Source: an uncultured Pelagibacteraceae bacterium
GTDB lineage: Bacteria > Pseudomonadota > Alphaproteobacteria > Pelagibacterales > AG-422-B15
Assembly (NCBI GenBank): GCA_902619105.1
Contig: CACNCV010000002.1
Coordinates: 81,092-145,091 of the forward strand
DNA length: 64,000 nucleotides
Reading direction: 5' to 3'
Numbering within the stretch: the stretch's first letter is position 1; the number at the start of each line of letters is the position of its first letter. This document shows positions 17,388-26,537 of the stretch, piece by piece. The notes below the pieces were generated by a model that was not told the origin of the DNA, did not search any database, and was given only the letters and a program-made list of their open reading frames with translations. Both the position numbers and the translations under genes were made by a program.

Positions 17388-18771
17388 ATCTCTCCGTATA
17401 TTTTTTTACGACTTGTAAAGCTATAAAATTTAGAGCCAATGTAACAACGAACAAGGTTAAACCCAAAGCAAAAGCTGACTGTGTTTTTGGGCTATCAAAT
17501 TCTTGATCACCGATTAAAATAACAACAATCTGAGTAGTAATTGTAGTTGCCGCATCAAGCGGATTAGCTGTTAATTTTGCATTTAATCCTGCAGCCATAA
17601 CAACAATCATTGTCTCCCCAATCGCTCTTGAGACAGCTAATAAAAAAGAACCTACAATACCTGGCAACGCAGCTGGCAATAATACTTTAACAATTGTTTC
17701 CCTTTTGGTTGCTCCCATGGCATAAGAGCCTTCTCTTAAACTTTGAGGTACAGATTTTATTACATCATCAGAAAGTGATGAAATAAATGGTATTATCATT
17801 ATTCCCATAACAAATCCCGCAGCTAGAGCGCTTTCAGAAGAAACAGTTAGTCCAGCACCCTGACCGATATCTCTCACTAAAGGTGCAACAGTTAACGCTG
17901 CAAAAAATCCGTATACAACCGTTGGGATACCAGCAAGAATTTCAATAATTGGCTTAGCCCAATCTCTGACTTTTGGAGAAGCGTATTCAGACATATAAAT
18001 GGCTGTGAGTAAACCAACTGGGACTGAGACACACATTGCAATTAATGCAATAAGAAATGTTCCAGCAAATAATGGAACAGCGCCAAATGCATTGGCCAAG
18101 TCTCTTGTATCAAGATCTCCAGCTTCTCTTACAAAAACTCTTTGAGGACTCCAATTTAATCCAAATAAAAAATCGGTTATTGGAACTTGAGAAAAAAAAC
18201 GCAACGTTTCATATAATAAAGAAAAAATTATTCCAACAGTGGTCATTATAGCGACAAGTGAGCATGTAAAATACAAGACTAGTAAGAATTTCTCGACAAT
18301 CTTTCTAGAATTAAGTTTGTTATTAATATTGAATAATGAGTAAAGAACCAGTAAACCTGACAACCCAAGAACTGTAACATAAGTTAAGTTTTCACTCGTC
18401 TTATTAATATAATTTAATTTATTTACGGCACCATTTATAAGAATAGTATTTTCATCAAAAAGTTTTATGCCCAATGCAGTGTTTTCGATTTGGGTAAATA
18501 ATAAACTTAGTTCTGTTTCTGTATAACTGCCAAGTGCTATGAAATCGCTTAATACATATTGCTCAATAAAAAATGATTTAAACGAAGTAATCATCAACAG
18601 TATCAATAACGCTGGCACAACAGCCCATAGAGCTACGTAGTACCCATAATAATGACTAAGTGATTTAAGATTTTTTTGATTTGAAGTCCTAAGATTTTTT
18701 GCTCTTAAATTTCCTAGAAAATAGCTGGCGATACCAATTAGAATCATTAAAGAAATTAATATAAATCCCAT
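17380..18771 (-). CDS. pstC: PstC, phosphate ABC transporter permease
   Basis: 463 residues. Like PstA it has an extended N-terminal half (several spans and a periplasmic loop) before the permease core, where ASPKVRDWAKPIIEILAGIPTVVYG and SLREGSYAMGATKRETIVKV are typical of PstC. Forms the membrane channel with PstA. Separated from pstS by 71 bases containing a strong stem-loop, so its expression may be lower than that of the binding protein. Confidence 0.94.
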   Translation of the reverse strand: MGFILISLMILIGIASYFLGNLRAKNLRTSNQKNLKSLSHYYGYYVALWAVVPALLILLMITSFKSFFIEQYVLSDFIALGSYTETELSLLFTQIENTALGIKLFDENTILINGAVNKLNYINKTSENLTYVTVLGLSGLLVLYSLFNINNKLNSRKIVEKFLLVLYFTCSLVAIMTTVGIIFSLLYETLRFFSQVPITDFLFGLNWSPQRVFVREAGDLDTRDLANAFGAVPLFAGTFLIALIAMCVSVPVGLLTAIYMSEYASPKVRDWAKPIIEILAGIPTVVYGFFAALTVAPLVRDIGQGAGLTVSSESALAAGFVMGIMIIPFISSLSDDVIKSVPQSLREGSYAMGATKRETIVKVLLPAALPGIVGSFLLAVSRAIGETMIVVMAAGLNAKLTANPLDAATTITTQIVVILIGDQEFDSPKTQSAFALGLTLFVVTLALNFIALQVVKKYTERYD

Positions 18772-18794
18772 GCTTCACCATAATGCTTATTTAA

Positions 18795-18825
18795 CAACTG
18801 AGACAAGCATAACTTGCCTCAGTTG
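18795..18825 (-). promoter_or_regulatory. Intercistronic stem-loop between pstS and pstC
   Basis: Arms 18795-18807 and 18813-18825 pair over 13 positions around a 5-base loop. Read as minus-strand RNA the one non-Watson-Crick position is a G-U pair, while on the plus strand it is an A-C mismatch, which supports a function in the pst transcript. No T-run follows, so partial termination or 3'-end protection of the pstS message is more likely than full termination. Same layout as the phnD-phnE hairpin. Confidence 0.7.
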
Positions 18826-18842
18826 TGGATTAATCAAGTCTT

Positions 18843-19904
18843 TTAGTCCAGATCGAGTGTTTCTAAGTTAGCAACTCTTGATCTTATATCAGATGCATCA
18901 CCATCAGATAATGCAACTAAACCGATATCAGTTAGATATCCATCTTCACCCATTGCATCAGGACTTGTGAAAGCTTCAAGAAACTCTTCAATTCCTGGCA
19001 CAACACCTACGTGAGCTTTTTTCACATAGAACTGTAATGGTCGTGCAATTGGGTAAGAATAATCCTGGATACCAGCAAGCGTTGGCTGAATTCCAGTGAT
19101 CGAAGCAGATTTAATTTTATCTTCGTTAGCTAGAAGGTAGCTGTAACCAAAGTAACCAAATCTTTCTGGATCCTCAGATAATTTTTGAACTATTAAAGTA
19201 TCGTTTTCACCAGCTTCAATAACTCTTCCATCTTCTCGCACTACTGCACATTTTTTCTTTGCTTTTTCACCAGCATTTTCCCATAATTTATATGCACCTG
19301 CTGCTTTACAGCCTTTTTTCATAATAAGTGAATTCCAAGCATCTCTTGTACCAGATGTCGGTGGTGCAACTAGGATTTCAATTTTATGATCAGGTAATGA
19401 AGCATCAATGTCAGACCATTTTTCGTATGGATTATCAATTAAATTTCCAGCAATGACATTACCCTCGCCATCTTTTGTAACATTAGCGGGTACTTTTTCT
19501 GCAATTGCTAAAAAAAGATGCTCTTGCGTAAAGTCTGCATCGGCAGCATCTAAGCTATGAGCAAGTGTCAAGCCATCATTACCAATTGTAATTTCAATTA
19601 TGTCAGTGACACCATTTTTAGCACATAATGCTTTTTCTTTACTTTTAATTTTACGAGACGCATTGGTAATATCAGGGTGATCAGTACCAACTCCAGCACA
19701 GAATAATTTCATTCCACCGCCCGTACCAGTACTCTCAATCACTGGTGTATTAAATCCAGTCTTACCAAATCTCTCAGCAACTACGGTTGCATAAGGGTAT
19801 ACAGTCGACGAACCAACGATTTTTATAGTATCTCTAGCTTGAGAACTGAATGTAAAAATTGATGAAGCGAAAACTGCAATAATCATTATTTTGATTAATC
19901 TCAT
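18843..19904 (-). CDS. pstS: PstS, periplasmic phosphate-binding protein
   Basis: 353 residues with a signal peptide (MRLIKIMIIAVFASSIFTFSS, cut after SQA) followed by IKIVGSSTVYPYA, then the ligand segments ESTGTGGG and PPTSGTRDAW typical of PstS. Binds phosphate for PstCAB. Start ATG 19904 is preferred: GGAG lies seven bases before it, whereas the ATG at 19916 would include that ribosome site in the coding region. A PHO-box-like triple repeat lies 49 to 77 bases upstream. Confidence 0.94.
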   Translation of the reverse strand: MRLIKIMIIAVFASSIFTFSSQARDTIKIVGSSTVYPYATVVAERFGKTGFNTPVIESTGTGGGMKLFCAGVGTDHPDITNASRKIKSKEKALCAKNGVTDIIEITIGNDGLTLAHSLDAADADFTQEHLFLAIAEKVPANVTKDGEGNVIAGNLIDNPYEKWSDIDASLPDHKIEILVAPPTSGTRDAWNSLIMKKGCKAAGAYKLWENAGEKAKKKCAVVREDGRVIEAGENDTLIVQKLSEDPERFGYFGYSYLLANEDKIKSASITGIQPTLAGIQDYSYPIARPLQFYVKKAHVGVVPGIEEFLEAFTSPDAMGEDGYLTDIGLVALSDGDASDIRSRVANLETLDLD

Positions 19905-19952
19905 TATTTTCTCCATTAAGGTTTAGAATCATCAATAATTTATTTTGCCTTG

Positions 19953-19981
19953 ATTACAAAATTATAACGTTTTTGTTACAT
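19953..19981 (-). promoter_or_regulatory. PHO-box-like triple repeat upstream of pstS
   Basis: Read on the minus strand: ATGTAAC, four bases, ACGTTAT, four bases, TTGTAAT. The three 7-mers at exact 11-base steps follow the PhoB direct-repeat layout; the first and third fit the TGTMAY core, the middle one is weak. It ends 48 bases before the preferred pstS start, an apt position for PhoB activation. The upstream end slightly overlaps the 3' end of the preceding YwaF-like gene. Confidence 0.55.
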
Positions 19982-20719
19982 TTTTATGAACGTCGGTTTC
20001 TCGTTGAAATTTAAATAACTGATTTTATTAAGATATTTAAAGGGAAGGTAAATTAGTGAGAATATAATAACTGTTAACACAGCCAAATAAGGAATATGCA
20101 TTGGAGGAGATGGAAATATATCCAAAAGTGTGTTCGCGGCAGGCGTAATCATTAAATACCAATAATTTACATCTTTAAAGAATTGCGAAATATAAATATT
20201 TAATCCATAAATTATAGGTAATAAGCAAATGGCAAACAAAAGAACTCGTAAAACTGACCACCAGGTTAATTGAACCTTCGTGCATACACAGGCATATATT
20301 ACACCAAGCAGTAATAAACCATGGCCAAAATAATAAGTAATATATTCTGCATCAGGAAATGAGAAATCCAAATCTGGTGTAATGATTGCAAGGAAATTTC
20401 CACTTAATCCAAAAAAATAACCTACTTCGAAAAAGAATTTAATTTTTGTAAACACATATAGCCCCATTGATATTGCGGCTATATGGCAAATGTGTAATGG
20501 CAATACGTCGTAAATAGAATGATCATAAAATATCACTCGATAAAATGGTTTTATTATCTCATGAGAAATTAATATAAAACCAATTAACAAAAAAATTGAT
20601 CTAGTTACATTTTTATTATTTATAAATCGAACAAAGAAAGGAAATAAAATTGAAATAGTCACAATTGTGAAAATTGTTGCCAAATGATGATAACCAAACA
20701 AAACAAATTGAGTCGCCAT
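19976..20719 (-). CDS. TIGR02206/YwaF-like integral membrane protein
   Basis: 247 residues with about seven hydrophobic spans. The arrangement LPLHICHIAAISMGLYVF and FGLSGNFLAIITPDL plus YYFGHGLLLLGVIYA is that of the YwaF/TIGR02206 membrane family, whose function is unknown. It sits between phoR and pstS on the same strand, an unusual partner for phosphate genes. Gap to phoR is 40 bases, with a stem-loop at the phoR stop. I cannot say whether it takes part in phosphate physiology. Confidence 0.75.
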   Translation of the reverse strand: MATQFVLFGYHHLATIFTIVTISILFPFFVRFINNKNVTRSIFLLIGFILISHEIIKPFYRVIFYDHSIYDVLPLHICHIAAISMGLYVFTKIKFFFEVGYFFGLSGNFLAIITPDLDFSFPDAEYITYYFGHGLLLLGVIYACVCTKVQLTWWSVLRVLLFAICLLPIIYGLNIYISQFFKDVNYWYLMITPAANTLLDIFPSPPMHIPYLAVLTVIIFSLIYLPFKYLNKISYLNFNEKPTFIKM

Positions 20720-20750
20720 ATCTTATTTTAACCAAGATTTGTTAAACTAT

Positions 20751-20778
20751 TATTGCACCTTATGAAATGGGTGCAATA
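20751..20778 (-). terminator. Stem-loop at the phoR stop codon
   Basis: Nine-base perfect arms 20751-20759 and 20770-20778 (TATTGCACC and its complement) around a 10-base loop that overlaps the last codons of phoR. On the minus strand it is followed by AATAGTTT rather than a clean T-run, so it is a weak terminator or a processing hairpin separating ppk-ppx-phoR from the genes downstream. Confidence 0.45.
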
Positions 20779-21854
20779 GGCAATTCTACTGAAAATGTAC
20801 TGCCTTGATTTATTTCACTTTTTATATCTAAATGTCCTCTGTGCTTATTTAAAATATGTTTAACTATGGTTAACCCTAAACCCGTTCCACCGATTTCTTT
20901 TGATCTTGCTGCATCTACACGGTAAAAACGTTCAGTTAATCTTGCTAGATGTTTAGGATGAATGCCTTCGCTTTCATCTTTAACGCTGATTTTTGATACA
21001 AGTTGTGGAAATAGCTTTTTATTATCACTATAATCAGTTTGCTTTTTGATTTTTTCTGCCAATATATCTATTGAGCTGTTTAGTTTTCCATATTTAATCG
21101 AATTATCTATAATATTTGTAAAGACCTGTACCAACTCATCTTCATTTCCCAATACAAATAAACCCTCACTAAGTTGATGGTTGACTCTTATTTTAATATT
21201 CTTTGTCAATGCGTATTCTTTAAGACTTTCAGCCACATTATCTATTGTTTTCAATAAATTAACTTTTTTGGTTGGATGAATATGCTCATCAGACTCTATT
21301 TTAGATACGACAATTAAATCATCTATCAGTCTTTTCATGCGAATTGTTTCTTTATCCATAATACCAAGAAACTTAGACATAGATTTTTGATCATCTTTTG
21401 CTGGACCTCTTATAGTCTCCAAAAAACCCATGATTGTAGCAAGAGGTGTTTTTAGCTCATGACTTACGTTTGCAATGAAAGAAGAGCGCACTCTTTCAAT
21501 ATTTTTTAAAGGAGTTATATTTTTCATGAGAATAACATAATTGTCTCTTGTGTTAGTTAATTGGAGATGATTTTTCTCATAACTAATCTCCACATTGTAA
21601 AAATTTGTTGATCTAGGTGATAAACTTCCGTACTCACTATTATATTCAATTATTTCTGTTTCTTTATTTTTATATACATTTTCTAATGCCTCTAAAACTA
21701 TCGGGCTTCTAATTAAGTTTGTTATATTTTGACCAGTATAATTGTTTTCAAATAAATCTATTGAATGGGAATTTTGAAAAACAATTTTTTGATCGGAATC
21801 AAGAACGATGATTGCATCTTCTAGCTTATTAAGAATAAAACTGATATTTTCCAT
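20760..21854 (-). CDS. phoR: PhoR-like sensor histidine kinase lacking membrane spans
   Basis: 364 residues. A PAS-type domain starts at the very N-terminus (LEDAIIVLDSDQKIVFQNSH), followed by the H-box SHELKTPLATIMGFLE (His132), N-box TNIIDNSIKY and G-box GGTGLGLTIVKH. This matches the cytoplasmic half of PhoR, but no hydrophobic membrane segment precedes the PAS domain, unlike E. coli PhoR with two. There is no room for a missed N-terminus, since ppx ends three bases upstream. The genome neighbourhood (ppk, ppx, pst, phoU, phoB) supports the PhoR assignment. Confidence 0.88.
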   Translation of the reverse strand: MENISFILNKLEDAIIVLDSDQKIVFQNSHSIDLFENNYTGQNITNLIRSPIVLEALENVYKNKETEIIEYNSEYGSLSPRSTNFYNVEISYEKNHLQLTNTRDNYVILMKNITPLKNIERVRSSFIANVSHELKTPLATIMGFLETIRGPAKDDQKSMSKFLGIMDKETIRMKRLIDDLIVVSKIESDEHIHPTKKVNLLKTIDNVAESLKEYALTKNIKIRVNHQLSEGLFVLGNEDELVQVFTNIIDNSIKYGKLNSSIDILAEKIKKQTDYSDNKKLFPQLVSKISVKDESEGIHPKHLARLTERFYRVDAARSKEIGGTGLGLTIVKHILNKHRGHLDIKSEINQGSTFSVELPIAPIS

Positions 21855-21857
21855 TGA

Positions 21858-23351
21858 TTAAACAAATATAATCTTTTGTGATAATTTTTTGTGCTTTGAA
21901 AGCATTAAAATAAATTTATTAAATCTACTGTTTAAAAGTTCTGAATAGTTTTTTGGGATAGAAAATATCAAATTTGAATCTTTTACATAAATACTGATAT
22001 TGCTGTAATTAAAATTAGATAATTTTCCAATTTCATATACAATTCTTAAGAATAATCCAAGCTCAATACAGCTTAATAATTTATTTTTATTTATAACTTT
22101 TCTATAATCTTTTATCTCATTTAGATCTATTCCATTGTGAAAAACATAAATAACAGTAGCGAGTGTAACTCTGTCAGAATGGCTAAACTTTAATATTTCT
22201 GATTTTAATATTTGTTTAAATACAAACAATCCCCTCCCGTCACGAGCTATGCTGTCTCCCGTAGATAAATAACTTATAGAGGACACTCTTATTCTTTTAT
22301 TTAAATAGGATTTTCTTTTAAAAAAATTATTAGTAAATAATTTTATATTCTCATAATTTACGGTGCTAGGATTTAATTCGTTAGAAATTGCAGCAACTTT
22401 TAATGATTGATATTCAAGAGGATCGCTATTTGAGCTTAAGTTTATTTTATTAGAAATGTAGCCTTCTCTAATAGCTGTGTATGAAATAACTACTTGCCTA
22501 GCAGAGGTCTTATTTATTATTTCCAACGCGACCTTGGCTGCGTATCGTATAAATGGTGTTTTATCTTTTGTAATTAATGAATATTGTAGCAAGTCTTTTT
22601 TTTTAAAATTTGAAACTTCTTCAAGCATTGATACAAAGTTATCAAAATCAGGTTTGAAATGATGAATGACTTTGAGAGGATAGCTGTACTTATCAAAATA
22701 TAATTTAACTAAAGCTCTCCACGTACCGCCCGTAAGGATTACCCTTTTAAACTTATTTTCATTAAGCCATTCAGTATTTTGTAGAGAGTTTTTGAATTTT
22801 TCTATTATTTTTTTATTTTTAGTTTTTGCTCTGTGAACACCTAGTGGCAAGGACAATGTATTCATTATTTCTTTCTTTTTAACTTCTGCGAGTTCTAAGC
22901 TGCCACCGCCGAGATCGGCAACGAGACCACTTGATTTTTTTAGACCGACAATACATCCCATGGCAGAAAACTTTGCTTCTTCATTACCATTTAATACATG
23001 TATTTTCTTTTTAAAAATATTTTCTACATCAGCAATAAATGCCTCTCTATTTTTAGCAACACGGACAGCTTCTGTTGCAAAAATTTCATAATTTTTAATA
23101 TTTGATGAGTCTATCAATTCCTTTATATAATAGAACGCATTCATTGCTTTTTTTATGGAGTCTTTATTAAGCTTATTGTTTTTAATTAGATCTTTACCTA
23201 GCCCACATGAAATTTTTTTGTTAAAAATAGCTATCTGATTATACCTAAAGTTTTCAAAAATTTGAAAACGAATTGTGTCAGAGCCAATATCAATTATTGC
23301 AATGCGTTCGTCTTTAAAAAATAATTTTTTTTTGGGAATTAAATTATTCAT
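21858..23351 (-). CDS. ppx: Exopolyphosphatase, Ppx/GppA family
   Basis: 497 residues of the ASKHA fold. AIIDIGSDTIRFQIFE (phosphate 1 loop), GLVADLGGGSLELAEV (phosphate 2 loop) and the catalytic Glu region ATEAVRVAKN are present. Cleaves terminal phosphate from polyphosphate or converts pppGpp. Overlaps ppk by eight bases, so synthesis and breakdown enzymes of polyphosphate are co-expressed, with phoR following after three bases. The C-terminal domain is divergent and AT-rich. Confidence 0.9.
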   Translation of the reverse strand: MNNLIPKKKLFFKDERIAIIDIGSDTIRFQIFENFRYNQIAIFNKKISCGLGKDLIKNNKLNKDSIKKAMNAFYYIKELIDSSNIKNYEIFATEAVRVAKNREAFIADVENIFKKKIHVLNGNEEAKFSAMGCIVGLKKSSGLVADLGGGSLELAEVKKKEIMNTLSLPLGVHRAKTKNKKIIEKFKNSLQNTEWLNENKFKRVILTGGTWRALVKLYFDKYSYPLKVIHHFKPDFDNFVSMLEEVSNFKKKDLLQYSLITKDKTPFIRYAAKVALEIINKTSARQVVISYTAIREGYISNKINLSSNSDPLEYQSLKVAAISNELNPSTVNYENIKLFTNNFFKRKSYLNKRIRVSSISYLSTGDSIARDGRGLFVFKQILKSEILKFSHSDRVTLATVIYVFHNGIDLNEIKDYRKVINKNKLLSCIELGLFLRIVYEIGKLSNFNYSNISIYVKDSNLIFSIPKNYSELLNSRFNKFILMLSKHKKLSQKIIFV

Positions 23352-25473
23352 AATGCATCAGAGAGAGTAGTTTCTTAGGCTTTCTATTTCCTTTTAATTT
23401 TCCTCTACCTGACAAACTTGGATTTGACATGAAGTATTTATGTGCATTAAACGTCTTACCTTTTTGTTTAACTCTTTTGTATGTACCATCATCGTTCATT
23501 ATCCACGTTTGCTCATTATCTAGGAAATTGGCAACCATTATTTGATTCAGTATTTGCTCATGGACGGTGGAGTTCTTTATGGGGGTTAATATTTCAACTC
23601 TTCTATCCAGATTTCTAGGCATAAGATCAGCTGATCCAATTAAAACGGTGTTATTTTTTGATGGTATATTAGATTCGTTTGCAAAACAGAAGATTCTAGC
23701 ATGCTCTAAATATCGGCCAATGATACTTTTAACAACAATATTTTCAGAAAGTTTTTTAACTCCTGGTCTTAAGCAGCAAATTCCTCTAATGAATAATTCA
23801 ATTTTTACTCCCGCTGCAGAAGCCTCATAAAGCTTGGAGATCATTTGAGGGTCAACCAAAGAGTTCATTTTAAGCCAGATACCAGATGGTTTACTTTTCT
23901 TTGCATTTTTAATTTCATTATCAATCATTGCATTAATTTGATTTCGCATTGCGGGTGGAGAGAGCACTATATCATTTAATTTCATTGGAGAAGCATACCC
24001 AGTCATGTAATTAAAGATTCTTTCAATATCTTTGCAGATTTTTTCATCTGCCGTAAATAATGACAGGTCTTCATAAGTTTTAGCGTTTTTTGGATGATAG
24101 TTTCCTGTGCCAACATGTACATAGCTTTTTAATTTGCCTGCTTCTCTTCTGATAATTAGGCTTGCCTTTGCGTGCGTCTTCAATTGAGCGAAACCATATA
24201 CAATTTGAACTCCTGATTTCTCCATTTGATTGGCAAGAGCTAAATTAGATTCCTCATCAAATCTTGCTTTGATCTCAACAACAGCTGTAACACTCTTACC
24301 GTTATCTGCTGCTTTTGTAAGGGCTTTTATAATTGGACTGTCAGCAGTGGTTCTGTAAATCGTTTGTTTAATTGCTACTACTTTTGGATCAGTAGCGGCC
24401 TGATTTAAATAATCAACAACGACATCAAAAGTTTCATATGGATGATGAACAACAAAATCTTTTGATCTGATGGCAGCAAAACAATTATTATCAAATTGCT
24501 TTAACCTTTCAACAGGTCTTGATATGAATTTTTTAAATTTTAATTTTGGTCTATTTAAATTATGAATCTGCGATAAATCTTGTAAACCAACATGCTTTGA
24601 TAGAGCAATGACTTGCGCATCTTTAAGATTCAAATTTTTTTTTAAAAAGCTTTTCTTTTTAGATGATATGTTTTTTAAAATTTCTAGCCTTACTATTTCC
24701 CCTCTTTTTCTTTTTGTTAAAGCTTTTTCAAAATATTTAATAACATCTTCATCATCCTCATATTCGTAATCGATATCACTGTCTCTTATAACTCTGAATA
24801 TTGCACTATCCAACAATTTAGAATTTGGGAATAGATCTTTAAAAAAATATCTAATAATATCTTCAACAAATAAATAGTATTCTTTTTTACCCTCTTGAAT
24901 AAACACAAGTCTGTTTAATGCTCGCGGAACAATGATTACCGAATTAAACGGTTTATTTGAACCTCCTGCCACTAAACTCAATGAAATACACAGTCCTTCA
25001 TTTGGAATAAATGGAAATGGATGCACTGGGTCAATTGAAATTGGCGTTAATATAGGCAGTATTTCTTCATTGAAAAGTTTTTTTAGATTTTTTTTCAATC
25101 TTATATTTAATTTATTAGGCGTAATATGAATTATTTTTTCTGCATTTAATTCTCTAACAAGCTTTCTAAAAGAAACATCCTGATCCTTAAATATTTTTGC
25201 TGATGCATTTTGTGCTGCTTTTAATTGCTGATGTCCAGTCATGCCGTCATGACTTATTTTGTTTGGATTATTTTCTATTTCATCCAAAAGACTTGGTATT
25301 CTTACCATATAAAATTCGTCCAGATTACTTGCAGAAATTGAGAGAAAATTAACTCTTTCGATTAACGGCACTTTAGTATCATTAGCCTCATCTAAAACTC
25401 TTTGGTTAAAAAGAAGCCATGATAATTCTCTGTTTAAGAACTTATTGTCTGAATTTGTATTTTTTCTTATCAT
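23344..25473 (-). CDS. ppk: Polyphosphate kinase 1
   Basis: 709 residues, full length. The N-terminal NRELSWLLFNQRVLDEA, the PLD-like motif with the catalytic His region (LKTHAKASLIIRRE, then YVHVGTGNYHPKNAKTYEDL) and the second half (IELFIRGICCLRPG) are all PPK1 hallmarks. Polymerises ATP gamma-phosphate into polyphosphate. First gene of the ppk-ppx-phoR run; its start is only ten bases from the divergent sixA start. Confidence 0.95.
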   Translation of the reverse strand: MIRKNTNSDNKFLNRELSWLLFNQRVLDEANDTKVPLIERVNFLSISASNLDEFYMVRIPSLLDEIENNPNKISHDGMTGHQQLKAAQNASAKIFKDQDVSFRKLVRELNAEKIIHITPNKLNIRLKKNLKKLFNEEILPILTPISIDPVHPFPFIPNEGLCISLSLVAGGSNKPFNSVIIVPRALNRLVFIQEGKKEYYLFVEDIIRYFFKDLFPNSKLLDSAIFRVIRDSDIDYEYEDDEDVIKYFEKALTKRKRGEIVRLEILKNISSKKKSFLKKNLNLKDAQVIALSKHVGLQDLSQIHNLNRPKLKFKKFISRPVERLKQFDNNCFAAIRSKDFVVHHPYETFDVVVDYLNQAATDPKVVAIKQTIYRTTADSPIIKALTKAADNGKSVTAVVEIKARFDEESNLALANQMEKSGVQIVYGFAQLKTHAKASLIIRREAGKLKSYVHVGTGNYHPKNAKTYEDLSLFTADEKICKDIERIFNYMTGYASPMKLNDIVLSPPAMRNQINAMIDNEIKNAKKSKPSGIWLKMNSLVDPQMISKLYEASAAGVKIELFIRGICCLRPGVKKLSENIVVKSIIGRYLEHARIFCFANESNIPSKNNTVLIGSADLMPRNLDRRVEILTPIKNSTVHEQILNQIMVANFLDNEQTWIMNDDGTYKRVKQKGKTFNAHKYFMSNPSLSGRGKLKGNRKPKKLLSLMHYE

Positions 25474-25483
25474 TATTAAAGTG

Positions 25484-25999
25484 ATGAAGCATTTATATCT
25501 ATTGAGACACGCGAAATCAAGTTGGGATGATCCTAGTTTAAGTGATTATGAGAGACCTCTTTCTAATAGAGGAAAAAACAACTGTAACAAAATTGAAACA
25601 TTTCTTTCACAAAAAAAAATAATACCCGATATTTCCTATGTTTCATCTGCAAGAAGAACTGTCGACACATTTAATTTAGTTCTTGGAAAAACACTAAGGA
25701 CAAGCTCGAAGGTTGTTTTTAGCAATAAATTATATTTATGTGACGAAATCTACCTTTTTGACTTAATCAAAAACACTGAAAATAATTATTCAAATATTTT
25801 AATTGTTAATCATGAACCGACAATTCGAAATTTAACAATTGATTTAAGTGCGCCCTCTCAAGATGAGAAATATTTAAATATTAAAAATAAATTTCCAACA
25901 GGAAGTCTTGCAATACTAAAATCTGATTTAAAAGATTGGAGTGAATTAAAATATAATTCATTTAAAGTTACAGATTTTGTTCGACCTAGATTCTTATAG
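25484..25999 (+). CDS. sixA: SixA-type phosphohistidine phosphatase
   Basis: 171 residues of the histidine phosphatase superfamily: RHAKSSW at residues 8-14, SSARRTVDT, and the second His in NHEPTIRNL. SixA-type proteins remove phosphate from histidine on phosphorelay proteins. Start ATG 25484 is used, since upstream readings run into the divergent ppk start. Its stop lies one base from the stop of the convergent lipoprotein gene. Confidence 0.86.
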   Translation: MKHLYLLRHAKSSWDDPSLSDYERPLSNRGKNNCNKIETFLSQKKIIPDISYVSSARRTVDTFNLVLGKTLRTSSKVVFSNKLYLCDEIYLFDLIKNTENNYSNILIVNHEPTIRNLTIDLSAPSQDEKYLNIKNKFPTGSLAILKSDLKDWSELKYNSFKVTDFVRPRFL

Positions 26000-26000
26000 A

Positions 26001-26498
26001 TTATATTGAAGCGGCGTAATCAATTATGCTATTTTGAATTTTTATTAATACATCGTTATCGGAGGATGATTTTATCCAATTATTATTTTTTAATTCTTGA
26101 ATGAATATTCTTATGTCTAAGGAATCTTTCGTTAAATCATCACCAACAATATAAACATCAATTTTAATACGGCTGTTTATATCTTTTTCAATTGAAAACC
26201 AATCAGTCAATATAAAGTAGTCTTCTTTGCTGGCTTCCAACACCGGCATGAATGACAACTTTGCAAGTGAAGCCTTCCATAGCTTTTCTTTATTATTGAT
26301 TAAATTATCATTATTGATTGAGAGTGATTTACTTATTTCATCGTTTATCCATTTATTAAGGCTTATACCCCTTGAGTTAGGATCTGCTGCGTCTTCTCCT
26401 CTAATATGGCCAGAGTCTGCCCTTTCTATACTTAATGGAAGTTGAGCGCAGTTGGTGAGAGCGACTAAAATAAAAATGAAGAAAAAATATGCTTTCAT
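26001..26498 (-). CDS. DUF3576 lipoprotein
   Basis: 165 residues with a lipoprotein signal: hydrophobic FFFIFILVALTN then Cys at about residue 17. The body has KLWKASLAKLSFMPVLEA, ILTDWFS and IKIDVYIVGDDL, the hallmark segments of DUF3576, a family typical of alphaproteobacteria. Likely outer-membrane-anchored; biochemical role unknown. Convergent with sixA with one base between stops. Confidence 0.82.
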   Translation of the reverse strand: MKAYFFFIFILVALTNCAQLPLSIERADSGHIRGEDAADPNSRGISLNKWINDEISKSLSINNDNLINNKEKLWKASLAKLSFMPVLEASKEDYFILTDWFSIEKDINSRIKIDVYIVGDDLTKDSLDIRIFIQELKNNNWIKSSSDNDVLIKIQNSIIDYAASI

Positions 26499-26537
26499 TA
26501 CTTATTAATATTACAAGATTGTTACATATTTATTAAA

